Of a stretch of 64,000 nucleotides of DNA, positions 43,029 to 51,229 are shown one piece after another; the first letter of the stretch is position 1, and each line of letters starts with the position of its first letter. The translations under genes were made by a program, and so were the position numbers. The DNA is taken from NCBI RefSeq assembly GCF_023195775.1, contig NZ_CP096205.1:1302001-1366000 (forward strand), written 5' to 3'. Origin of the DNA: Flavobacterium azooxidireducens (GTDB taxonomy: Bacteria > Bacteroidota > Bacteroidia > Flavobacteriales > Flavobacteriaceae). The notes below the pieces were generated by a model, which made no database searches, was not told where the DNA came from, and worked only from the letters and a program-made list of their open reading frames with translations.

Positions 43029-43526
43029 ATGAAAAAACTATTTACATTTGGATTGATTTTGAGTGGTTTCTTAGCTAATGCACAAGCTTATAGCGGAAAA
43101 GGAGACCAAAAATTTCAGGTAGGGGCCAATATTCAAGACCACGGAACCGGAATTGTTTTATTTTATGACCACGGAATTGGCGAAAACATGTCAGTTGGTG
43201 TACAAACAGGATACCTTTTAGGTGTTGATGAACCTGCTGGATTCGAAGGAGCTAAATTTGAAGACCGCTTTGATTTAAAAGCTCGTTTTAACGCAAATCT
43301 GGGTAGCGTAATTGGCCTACCTTCAAATTTTGATGTTTATCCTGGTTTAAATTTAGGATTAAGAAACTTTGGTGGCCACTTAGGAGCTCGTTATTTCTTT
43401 TCTGATGGATTTGGCGTGTTTTCAGAAGTTGGTTTTCCTATTGCAAAATACAAAAACAAAATAGAGGGTTATGATAAATTAAATAACCAATTCCAATTTA
43501 ATATTGGTGCTTGTTTTAATTTATAA
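43029..43526 (+). CDS. DUF6646-like small outer-membrane beta-barrel-like protein
   Basis: A 165-residue protein with a signal peptide ending SGFLANAQ. The mature part alternates hydrophobic and polar residues with frequent glycines (KFQVGANIQDHGTGIVLFYDHGIG, SVGVQTGYLLG, FDVYPGLNLGLRNFGGHLGARY), as in an eight-strand outer-membrane barrel. Resembles the DUF6646 family common in Flavobacteria. A TATATTTG box lies at 43005-43012. Confidence 0.78.
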   Translation: MKKLFTFGLILSGFLANAQAYSGKGDQKFQVGANIQDHGTGIVLFYDHGIGENMSVGVQTGYLLGVDEPAGFEGAKFEDRFDLKARFNANLGSVIGLPSNFDVYPGLNLGLRNFGGHLGARYFFSDGFGVFSEVGFPIAKYKNKIEGYDKLNNQFQFNIGACFNL

Positions 43527-43540
43527 TTTGAATATATAAA

Positions 43541-44113
43541 GTGGCTATTACCGAAAAAAAATTAAGAGACCGCAGTGATTCTAAATGTGAAATTAGTGGT
43601 CTAGAGGAAGATTTGGTGGTTTACACTGTTGCTCCCAAAACAGAAGAAAGTTTAGAAAACAGTCTTTTAATTACTCAAAATCTAAAGAATCAAATTGAAA
43701 ATTCGGAGACAACAAATCCTGAAGATTGGCGTGGTTTGAATGAAAGCATGTGGAGCGAACATTTACCGGTGCAAATTGTGTCTTGGCGGATGTTAGCTCG
43801 ATTAAAAAACCACGATTTACTGGAGATGATGTATTTGGAAGAAGATGCCTTAGAATGGGCAAAAGCAACCGGAGAAGCCGATGACGACGAAGGTAAAATC
43901 ATCCATAAAGATTCCAACGGAAACATCTTGAAAGATGGTGATTCTGTGGTTTTGATTAAAGATTTGGATGTTAAAGGTGCCAATTTTACAGCTAAAAGAG
44001 GTGCCGCTGTTCATAATATTAAATTAGTTTGGGATGATGCAAATCTTATTGAAGGAAGAGTTGAAAATCAAACTATTTTTATTTTGACGCAGTATGTGAA
44101 GAAAACGAAATAA
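43541..44113 (+). CDS. PhnA domain protein
   Basis: A 190-residue soluble protein that starts at GTG. The C-terminal 70 residues are the PhnA domain: DSNGNILKDGDSVVLIKDLD, then GAAVHNIKLVWDDANLIEGR. The N-terminal part contains a zinc-ribbon-like RSDSKCEISG but only one clear cysteine, so the metal site of typical PhnA proteins may be incomplete. PhnA is named for alkylphosphonate genes, but its role is not clear. Follows the barrel gene by 14 bases. Confidence 0.85.
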   Translation: MAITEKKLRDRSDSKCEISGLEEDLVVYTVAPKTEESLENSLLITQNLKNQIENSETTNPEDWRGLNESMWSEHLPVQIVSWRMLARLKNHDLLEMMYLEEDALEWAKATGEADDDEGKIIHKDSNGNILKDGDSVVLIKDLDVKGANFTAKRGAAVHNIKLVWDDANLIEGRVENQTIFILTQYVKKTK

Positions 44114-44192
44114 TTGATACGATTTTCACGCATTTTTGTCATTCCGACGAAAGAGGAATCTCATTAAGTTGGAATGACAAGATTACGAAGTA

Positions 44193-44227
44193 AAAACCCT
44201 GCTAAACATCAAGTTTAGCAGGGTTTT
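44193..44227. terminator. strong intrinsic terminator
   Basis: AAAACCCTGCTAAAC pairs with GTTTAGCAGGGTTTT around a five-base loop, between the convergent PhnA and lipoprotein genes. Confidence 0.9.
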
Positions 44228-44252
44228 CGTATTTAAAACAAAACAAACAGTC

Positions 44253-44630
44253 TTAATTGGGTTGAAGTTCCACCGTTAGTAGTTCTGGAATAACATGGCA
44301 AACATCAGCAGTTACAACAATTGGTTCTGAGGTAAATGTTTGATAACCTTCTTTGGAAACTGTTACCACATACGTTCCAACTCGTTCCCAAGCTCCAATA
44401 AAAACGGGAATTTCATTATTTGGTAATTGCTCTAATGTTTCCGTGTAAGTTCCATCTTGTGCAATAACCATAACTCCTGTTGACAAAACTTCATCAGTAA
44501 CAGCATCTTTAACAGTAACGTTTAAACCTGCTAAAGCCACTAGAGTACAGTTTACATCATCATCATCATTATTGCATGACGTTGCAAGAAATAAAGGCAT
44601 ACAAGCCAATAGTAAAAAAATCTTTTTCAT
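44253..44630 (-). CDS. small lipoprotein with a carboxypeptidase-regulatory-like domain
   Basis: A 125-residue lipoprotein (lipobox ATSC) with a short acidic linker NNDDDDVNC. The remainder looks like one carboxypeptidase-regulatory-like beta domain: NVTVKDAVTDEVLSTGVMVI and GTYVVTVSKEGYQTFTSE. Three cysteines remain after the lipid anchor (NCTL, VCHV). No partner is visible. Ends in a terminator shared with the PhnA gene. Confidence 0.75.
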   Translation of the reverse strand: MKKIFLLLACMPLFLATSCNNDDDDVNCTLVALAGLNVTVKDAVTDEVLSTGVMVIAQDGTYTETLEQLPNNEIPVFIGAWERVGTYVVTVSKEGYQTFTSEPIVVTADVCHVIPELLTVELQPN

Positions 44631-44686
44631 TGTTTATTTTTTTTGGTTATTAAATAGATGCTAAAACAATGAAAAAGTTGCGTAAA

Positions 44687-44720
44687 AAAACCCTGCAAAT
44701 TTTATTATTTGCAGGGTTTT
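44687..44720 (-). terminator. intrinsic terminator of the large lipoprotein gene
   Basis: AAAACCCTGCAAAT pairs with ATTTGCAGGGTTTT around a six-base loop, 21 bases beyond the 44741 stop. Confidence 0.88.
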
Positions 44721-44740
44721 AAATATTGATGAAATAAGAA

Positions 44741-46469
44741 TTATTCTTTTTTATAAACTATTCTACTACCTTTCCACGCATTACCTCTTCTCGACATACC
44801 TACAAAATCCATGGAAAGTGTTTCGAAATCAGTCAAATCAGTAAAATCAAATGCTTTTACATACGAAAGAGGATTACTCCAGTCATTTATATTGCTAGAC
44901 CAGCTACCATCACCATTAATAGTCCATTTGAAACTAATTGTACCACCCCAATCATAATCAAGTACATCTACAATCTTTTTTTCATTTGTCTTTCGCTGTG
45001 TAAGATCTATGTAATTAACATATACTTTTTGTGGTGTTGTTAAAATATAAGTCATTTTTCTTGGTGTTTTGCCAAACCGACTCAATAATGTGTTTACACC
45101 ATTCCAAACTCCCTGTTCCCAAAACTGTTTATTAATTTCCTTTGCTTCAATTTCAATATCATTCATATTTCTTAATATTGGTAAATCTATAAATTCTTGT
45201 ATTATGATATCCTCTTGAAAAGGTGTCTTTGGAACAAGAAAATCACTTGATGGAGTCCATCCTGTAGCTACCATATAAGAAGCAGAAAAATTATCATAGA
45301 ATTTACCATCATAGTAGTACAATCTTTGATTATTGGACGAAGATGTTGGCATGGCATTATAATTTGGAATTTGATTTTGATAGGTGATTGCAAACATTGC
45401 TTGATTTATAACTAGTGCTACTTCGTCTGTGTTTCTAGCATACCACCAACAACAATTTTTTCTTTGATGCTTTACTTTTACACCTATAGATGTGTAAACT
45501 AATAAGTTTTCATTCCAATATTTAGTTTTTACTCTATGATTACTACTATGGTATGAATGGCATTTTCTACTTGTCCCGAATGGATTCCAACCAAATATTC
45601 CTCCACTTTGAGAATCACAAGGCAGTAAATTTTTCATATAATTTTTCATACTCTCCGTATGATTAGGAGAGGGAGTTGTCCCAGAGCCTACTGAATAACT
45701 TCCTCCACCACCAAAATTATTTCCATAACAATCAGAATTAACAAAATCATTATAAAAAATAGGATATTGTTCATATGGCTGAATTACATGAACTTGAGAA
45801 CCACAACCTCCAATGGTTTGAGGTGCAAATCTTTCAATTGTTGGGGTTACTTGTACCAATCCTCTTTGAATAGTATTTGGATCAGGGATATTAATCTCAT
45901 TAATATTATTCTCTAATATATAAACATCTAAATCAACTTTCTTGTCTAGTTTTACTCTAAAAACTCCTTCATGAGTATATCTATAAAGTTTATCTTCAAC
46001 TACAATCTCTCTTTCAAAGTTTAGCAACCCTGCAAAATAATCATCACCTAATTAAATCATCATCTGGTTCAACATAAGCTTCCGGATCATCATCACCAAT
46101 TTCATCATCCTCAACAATACTTTCATCAGTTCTCATGACTATGCTTCCTTGATTTAAACGATCTTTCTTTTTCTCTACAAATTCTCTAATCAATACTTCA
46201 TCCTCTTCTTTATAAAATGGATATAATGGCATAAAACCTTCATCGTAATATTCATACATTATGGCTTCAACTTCTTCGTCCTTCAGAGTTTTTAAATACT
46301 CTATAGAATTCTTAAAATCATCCAAAGAATTAAAATGTAATCTACCATCAACAAGCGATGCTTTCATTTTTCTGGAATCTAAAACTAAACTAGTCTCCTC
46401 TTTTTCAATATCATTTGAGCAGGAAATTAACAATAGAGCAGATAAAAAATTGACAAAATAATTTTTCAT
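44741..46469 (-). pseudogene. large lipoprotein split by a one-base frameshift
   Basis: Two adjacent frames fit one protein. 46044-46469 gives 141 residues starting with a lipobox (LLISC) and ending PDDDLIR. 44741-46027 gives 428 residues starting LLNFEREIVVEDKLYRYTHE. If one base is removed near 46037 (for example A of TTAGG), the text reads DDDLI-GDDYFAGLLNFERE without a stop. That joined arrangement, an acidic segment followed by LLN-E-EI-V-DK-YKYT-G-F, is familiar from Bacteroidota lipoproteins of about 550 residues. The C-terminal part has NCCWWYARN and a long region with no known domain. Mutation or sequencing error. Confidence 0.78.
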
Positions 46470-46500
46470 AAATAATAAATTAATTGGTTAATAATATAAA

Positions 46501-47106
46501 TTAGAAAATCACTCCTAAACTTAATCCAAACCCATTTGCTTTAATAACATCGTCTGATGTTCCAATCCATTCATCAGTAAAACTAACTGTTTTGTGAGCA
46601 TAATAAATATCTGAAACTAAAAACAAATTGTTTGCTACTTTGAATTTATAGCCTGCTCCAATGTTAAAAACCATACCTTTTCTAAACTTTGAATTCTCTC
46701 CTCCAATTCGTACACTTGGTCCAATATTTAAAAAAGTATAAAAAGAATCGCTATCATCAGAAAAATAAAACCGTGTATCTAAAACAACAGGCAATGTGTT
46801 GAAATCAGGATTATGATAGCCATCAAGACCAACCCCAATCCCTAAAGAAAATGATGGTGACAAAAAATATCCATTAATAGTTTGAAGACTCCAAGCATGG
46901 GCTTTGTCTGTCTCTAAATCTGAAAAAATATTTCCTTCTCCTTCTATAAAGCGTTCTTGTTTGAGATTAGTAACGCCAATATATCCAAATTTTGTAATAT
47001 TGAAAAAACCAATATTCTTATACTCATCTTTTGAAATTTTATTTTCTGTTTGTCCAAAAGAATAAAAAGATATGATAAAAAAACTAAATGTTAATAACTT
47101 CTTCAT
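46501..47106 (-). CDS. outer-membrane beta-barrel protein
   Basis: A 201-residue protein with a signal peptide (FFIISFYSFGQ). The mature part is rich in alternating strands with glycine and aromatic belts (FGYIGVTNLKQERF, SFSLGIGVGLDGYHN, MVFNIGAGYKFKVANNLFLVSDIYYAH) and ends in the outer-membrane signature GLSLGVIF. Probably an eight- or ten-strand barrel. It lies 31 bases upstream of the frameshifted lipoprotein on the same strand, so both could share a transcript. Confidence 0.78.
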   Translation of the reverse strand: MKKLLTFSFFIISFYSFGQTENKISKDEYKNIGFFNITKFGYIGVTNLKQERFIEGEGNIFSDLETDKAHAWSLQTINGYFLSPSFSLGIGVGLDGYHNPDFNTLPVVLDTRFYFSDDSDSFYTFLNIGPSVRIGGENSKFRKGMVFNIGAGYKFKVANNLFLVSDIYYAHKTVSFTDEWIGTSDDVIKANGFGLSLGVIF

Positions 47107-47579
47107 TTTATAAAATTTATTGATTAATAATTTAAAATATTATCGACACGAAATTTAATTATAGAATTGATATACTCTTATTTAATTCATAAATTCACTG
47201 CTAAAATATAAAAAAGTAAAAATTTAGCTTGTAGAATTTTTTCGTTTTTTTGTAGAATTATTTCTATACTTTAAACTCATTCATTAAATATTTTTGATAA
47301 ACCTTTTGTCAAAATTGATAGAATATAATTAGTGGTTTTAAATTATTTTGAAAAATATAAATGAAAAAAAGTAACCTCTTATAATTTATCATGATAACAA
47401 ACTTAAACAAGAAAATGTAAAATAAAAAACTCGTTAATTTTAAAAACACCTATAAATTTCTTGTGTGAGACAATAAATCATATTCTTTGACCTTTCAATA
47501 ATATTACTAAAAAACCCTGCAAATAATAAAATTTGCAAGGCTTTCTATTCTCTATGTTCTATATTCTATGTTCTCAAGA
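47107..47579. other. AT-rich intergenic region
   Basis: A 473-base gap. The first 400 bases are very AT-rich and show no open frame or clear repeat. A hairpin, CCCTGCAAAT against ATTTGCAAGG with one mismatch (47515-47540), lies 40 bases past the stop of the aldehyde dehydrogenase gene and probably terminates it. Its sequence is close to the terminator at 44687-44720. Confidence 0.6.
47515..47540 (-). terminator. probable terminator of the aldehyde dehydrogenase gene
   Basis: CCCTGCAAAT and ATTTGCAAGG form a stem with one non-Watson-Crick position, flanked on the minus strand by T-rich DNA. Confidence 0.7.
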
Positions 47580-49133
47580 CTACAAATCAAATTTAATTCC
47601 TTGTGCCAAGGGCAAACTGGTTGTATAATTGATTGTATTGGTTTGTCTTCGCATATAAATTTTCCAAGCATCAGATCCTGATTCGCGACCACCGCCTGTG
47701 TCTTTTTCGCCTCCAAAAGCTCCGCCGATTTCGGCACCGGAAGTTCCGATGTTTACGTTGGCAATTCCGCAATCTGAACCGGCAACTGATAGAAAAGCTT
47801 CGGCTTCACGTAAATTATTGGTCATAATCGCAGATGATAATCCTTGAGCAACACCATTTTGAATTTCGATGGCATTGTGTACATCGCCGGAATATTTTAG
47901 TAAATATAAAACCGGAGCAAATGTTTCGTGTTGCACGATTTCAAATGAATTGTTTGCTTCGGCAATGGCTGGTTTTACATAGCAACCACTTTCATAACCT
48001 TCTCCGGATAAAACACCGCCCGGAACGATTAGTTTCCCGCCTTCGGAAACTACTTTTTCTAAGGCTTTTTTGTATGATTCTACGGCATCCACATCAATTA
48101 GAGGTCCAACGTGGTTGTTTTGATCTAATGGATTTCCGATGCGTAATTGATTGTAGGCTGAAACAATGGCATCTTTTACTTTATCATAAATACTTTCGTG
48201 AATGATTAATCGTCGCGTTGAAGTACAACGTTGTCCGGCTGTTCCCACGGCTCCAAAAACGGCACCGATAACCGTCATTTTGATGTCGGCATCCGGAGTG
48301 ACGATGATAGCGTTGTTTCCACCTAATTCTAACAATGAATTTCCTAAACGAGCGGCACAAGCTTGAGCAACAATTTTACCCATTCGGGTTGAACCGGTTG
48401 CCGAAACTAAAGGAACACGTTTATCGTGCGTCATTAATTCGCCAACTTTGTAATCGCCGTTGATTAAACACGAGATTCCTTCCGGAAGATTATTTTCTTT
48501 CAACACTTCTGCGATGATGTTTTGACAAGCAACGCCACAAAGTGGAGTTTTTTCGGATGGTTTCCAAACGCAAACGTCGCCACAAATCCAAGCCAAAGCG
48601 GTATTCCAAGACCAAACGGCAACCGGAAAGTTAAAAGCCGAAATAATTCCGACTACGCCAAGCGGATGATATTGTTCGTACATTCTGTGTCCGGGACGTT
48701 CTGAATGCATCGTTAAACCGTGTAATTGACGTGATAAACCTACTGCAAAATCGCAAATGTCAATCATTTCCTGCACTTCGCCGTAACCTTCTTGGAGTGA
48801 TTTTCCCATTTCGTAGGAAACTAATTTTCCGAGTGGTTCTTTGTACTTTCTCAATTTTTCGCCAAACTGACGAACGATTTCGCCACGATGAGGAGCTGGC
48901 ATTAAACGGAAAGTTTTGAATGCTTCGGTGGCAGTTTGCATTACTTTTTCGTAATCGGCTGCGGTGGACGCTTTTACTTTTGCGATTAATTGACCATCTA
49001 CGGGAGAATAACTTTCGATGATTTCACCATTGGAAAAATGGTTGTTTCCGGTGGAAGTTCCTTCGTTGATGGGTTTTATGCCTAATATTTTCAGGGCTTC
49101 GGTCATACCGAATTGTTGTGCGATTGTTGACAT
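47580..49133 (-). CDS. amaB: L-aminoadipate-semialdehyde dehydrogenase (ALDH7 family)
   Basis: NAD-dependent oxidation of alpha-aminoadipate semialdehyde in lysine degradation. The 517-residue product has the ALDH motifs SLLELGGNNAIIV (general base glutamate) and GTAGQRCTSTRRL (nucleophilic cysteine), and the ALDH7-type end CGIANVNIGTSGAEIGGAFGGEK. The open frame extends 63 codons upstream, but that part is not ALDH-like; the ATG at 49133 (MSTIAQQFGM) is the proper start. A TATCTTCG box at 49170-49177 is a plausible -7 element. Confidence 0.92.
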   Translation of the reverse strand: MSTIAQQFGMTEALKILGIKPINEGTSTGNNHFSNGEIIESYSPVDGQLIAKVKASTAADYEKVMQTATEAFKTFRLMPAPHRGEIVRQFGEKLRKYKEPLGKLVSYEMGKSLQEGYGEVQEMIDICDFAVGLSRQLHGLTMHSERPGHRMYEQYHPLGVVGIISAFNFPVAVWSWNTALAWICGDVCVWKPSEKTPLCGVACQNIIAEVLKENNLPEGISCLINGDYKVGELMTHDKRVPLVSATGSTRMGKIVAQACAARLGNSLLELGGNNAIIVTPDADIKMTVIGAVFGAVGTAGQRCTSTRRLIIHESIYDKVKDAIVSAYNQLRIGNPLDQNNHVGPLIDVDAVESYKKALEKVVSEGGKLIVPGGVLSGEGYESGCYVKPAIAEANNSFEIVQHETFAPVLYLLKYSGDVHNAIEIQNGVAQGLSSAIMTNNLREAEAFLSVAGSDCGIANVNIGTSGAEIGGAFGGEKDTGGGRESGSDAWKIYMRRQTNTINYTTSLPLAQGIKFDL

Positions 49134-49449
49134 TATAACTTTTTTAAAGGTTTTTGTTATATTTTTTTGCGAAGATACCGATTTTTTTTGTTTTGGAAAA
49201 CTGATTTTGTTGTGGAGCAGTGAATTGCAGCCCCGATGGTAGTGGAAAGCTTTTTTGAGAAAAATTTTTAGTTTTGCTGCCAAACAAAAGCGACCAGCGG
49301 AAGCTCTTTGGGTGGCTTGCAAAACTTAATTTTTTTTGAAAAACTTGTAACGGACAGCGGGAATTGTCTGCCGAAAAAACTACTGAATTTTTTTTATAAA
49401 AATCAGCGAATCAGTGGCGAAAAAAATTGCCGCTGATTCGCTGATTTAA
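49134..49449. other. intergenic region with a Flavobacterium-like repeat element
   Basis: A 316-base gap. The part 49213-49375 contains TTGCAGCCCCGATGGTAGTG and, farther on, TTGTAACGGACAGCGGGAAT, phrases I recall from a repeated intergenic element of Flavobacterium genomes. The copy is single here. A promoter-like TATCTTCG box lies at 49170-49177 and a strong hairpin ends the region (49401-49446). Confidence 0.5.
49401..49446 (-). terminator. long hairpin, probable terminator of the dioxygenase gene
   Basis: AATCAGCGAATCAGTGGC and GCCGCTGATTCGCTGATT form an 18-base-pair stem with a single G-U type mismatch and a nine-base loop. On the minus strand it is followed by T-rich sequence, just after the stop at 49450. 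Confidence 0.85.
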
Positions 49450-49986
49450 TTATTTTGCGATAAATCGCGGATCGGTTTCCATGACGGTGCCGCAGTTTTG
49501 GCAGGTTCGGAGTTCTTGGGAATTATAGAAGTGTTGAAAATGACCTAAGAAATCTTTTTCGATGTCTTTGAGTTCAAAATAAACTTCGTATAATTTATGG
49601 TTGCAATTGTCGCAGAACCAGAGTAATCCGTCGGGAATTTCTTGGCCAATACGTTTTCTTTCGACGACTAAACCGATTGAATTTTCTTGACGAACAGGTG
49701 AATGTGGCGTTTTGGCGGGTAATAAAAACATATCGCCGGGACCGAGTTCCATGGCAATTTTCTCTCCGTTATCTTGCACATAAACGGTGATGTTTCCTTC
49801 GAGTTGGTAGAATAGTTCTTCGGTTTCGTTGTAATGGTAGTCTTTTCGGGCGTTTGGACCGGCAACTATCATGACAATATAATCACCGGAATCAATGTAT
49901 ATATTTTTATTGCCAACGGGTGGTTTGAGTAAGTGACGGTTTTCTTCAATCCATTGGTTGAGATTGAATGGTTTTTGGATTGCCAT
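49450..49986 (-). CDS. nbaC: 3-hydroxyanthranilate 3,4-dioxygenase
   Basis: Opens the ring of 3-hydroxyanthranilate in the kynurenine pathway. The 178-residue cupin shows the iron ligands in DYHYNETEELFYQLEG (His, Glu) and LPAKTPHSPVR (His), and the substrate arginines in VVERKR. The C-terminal rubredoxin-like site is present, with CDNCN and CQNCG. The gene stands apart from other kynurenine-pathway genes in this window. Confidence 0.94.
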   Translation of the reverse strand: MAIQKPFNLNQWIEENRHLLKPPVGNKNIYIDSGDYIVMIVAGPNARKDYHYNETEELFYQLEGNITVYVQDNGEKIAMELGPGDMFLLPAKTPHSPVRQENSIGLVVERKRIGQEIPDGLLWFCDNCNHKLYEVYFELKDIEKDFLGHFQHFYNSQELRTCQNCGTVMETDPRFIAK

Positions 49987-50022
49987 GGTTTTATATTTTG
50001 AAATGTAAATTTACGAAATAAA

Positions 50023-50046
50023 AAAAGCCGAACTGAATCGGCTTTT
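50023..50046. terminator. intrinsic terminator after the endonuclease-like gene
   Basis: AAAAGCCGA and TCGGCTTTT pair around a six-base loop, directly after the stop of the leftward 50051-51091 gene. Confidence 0.88.
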
Positions 50047-50050
50047 GAAT

Positions 50051-51091
50051 TTATTTTACTTCTTTAATGAGGTAAGCATATACTGCAAAGTGATCGCTAA
50101 AACCAGCTTCGCCACCAGAATTTCTAAGTGGGTAGCCTTTGTATTGACCTGTGGTTTGTACTAAATAGGGTTTGTTGAAAACGCCTGCTTTCCAAAAACG
50201 GAAAGAATCGTAATCTTTACGGATGAAAGGTTCTGTGAACATCATTTGATCGAATAAATCCCACGCATCACGGTAGGCAAGCGAACCAATTCCTTTGTTT
50301 GACATTTCTTCCATAGGGTTGAATATCTCGCCAGGCTTTACGTCTTCTTTTTTAGCTTTTGCACCTAGGAATTTTTTAACGCTCTTATTATAAGGACCAT
50401 CGTTTAAATCGCCCATCGTTATTACTTTGGCATCCGGATTGATTTTTTGAAGTGAATCGATAATTTTTTTGTTTAAAGCTCCAGCTGCTTCACGGTAAGG
50501 GCTACTTCTTTTTTCTCCACCGGAACGGGAAGGCCAGTGGTTTACGATGAAATGCATTTCTTCGCCATCTAAAAATCCGGTTACTAATAATTGGTCTCTG
50601 GTGTACACTCTATTTCCGCTACCGTCAATGTTTTGAATCATTAAAGGAATATTGACTGAACTTGTTGGGGTGAAATGTTTCTTTTGGTAAAGGAAACCGG
50701 TATCAATTCCTCTTTTGTCTGGAGAATCGTAGTGAACAATGCCGTAATCTTTTGCTGCTAATTTTGGCATTTTGATTAAATCTTCGAGAACACCTCTGTT
50801 TTCAATTTCGCAAACGCCTAAAATGACAGGAGAATTGGTTTGTTGATCGCTGGTGCCAATTTCAGAAATTACTCTTTCGAGGTTTCTTAATTTTTGTTGA
50901 TATTTTTCTTTTGTCCAACCATTTGCCGGTGTATATTCTGAATCATTAACTCCTTCGTCATCTTTTGTATCGAAAAGATTTTCAAGATTGTAGAATGCAA
51001 CGGTATGCACTTTAAATTTTTTGTCCTGAGCAATGACGCTGTTCATTGAGGAAATGACAAGAAAAGCCGCAATAAATTGTTTAATTTTCAT
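50051..51091 (-). CDS. secreted endonuclease/exonuclease/phosphatase family protein
   Basis: A 346-residue exported protein with a signal peptide ending NSVIAQ. The EEP-fold motifs are VAFYNLENLFDTKDDEGVN, LGVCEIENRGVLED (metal-binding glutamate), HFIVNHWPSRSGG, ITMGDLNDGPYN (catalytic Asp and Asn) and the final GFSDHFAVYAYL (Asp-His). Such enzymes cleave nucleic acids or phosphoesters. It is divergent from a TonB-dependent receptor gene, suggesting a joint role in extracellular nucleic-acid or phosphate scavenging. A TACTTTTG box is visible at 51137-51144 on this strand. Confidence 0.9.
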   Translation of the reverse strand: MKIKQFIAAFLVISSMNSVIAQDKKFKVHTVAFYNLENLFDTKDDEGVNDSEYTPANGWTKEKYQQKLRNLERVISEIGTSDQQTNSPVILGVCEIENRGVLEDLIKMPKLAAKDYGIVHYDSPDKRGIDTGFLYQKKHFTPTSSVNIPLMIQNIDGSGNRVYTRDQLLVTGFLDGEEMHFIVNHWPSRSGGEKRSSPYREAAGALNKKIIDSLQKINPDAKVITMGDLNDGPYNKSVKKFLGAKAKKEDVKPGEIFNPMEEMSNKGIGSLAYRDAWDLFDQMMFTEPFIRKDYDSFRFWKAGVFNKPYLVQTTGQYKGYPLRNSGGEAGFSDHFAVYAYLIKEVK

Positions 51092-51164
51092 AAATTGTAT
51101 ATTAAATTACTGTCAAGTTTGATACAAACTTCGCACCAAAAGTAAATAATATTATTAAATAATG

Positions 51165-51172
51165 TACATTTG
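51165..51172 (+). promoter_or_regulatory. TACATTTG -7 box upstream of the TonB-dependent receptor
   Basis: The box matches the Bacteroidota consensus and lies 58 bases before the receptor ATG. No clear TTTG -33 element is seen, so the gene may need an activator. Confidence 0.5.
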
Positions 51173-51229
51173 CAGGCTGTTAAGAAATAATTAACTTAAC
51201 AAAAATTAAAAATAATTATAATTTTATTT

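Noticed and set aside
47834..48205. Plus-strand frame of 123 codons opposite the aldehyde dehydrogenase
   Set aside because: It lies wholly inside a conserved gene on the other strand and has no plausible start, signal or domain.
49134..49322. N-terminal extension of the aldehyde dehydrogenase frame
   Set aside because: The 63 extra residues are not ALDH-like and run through promoter-like DNA; the ATG at 49133 fits the family.
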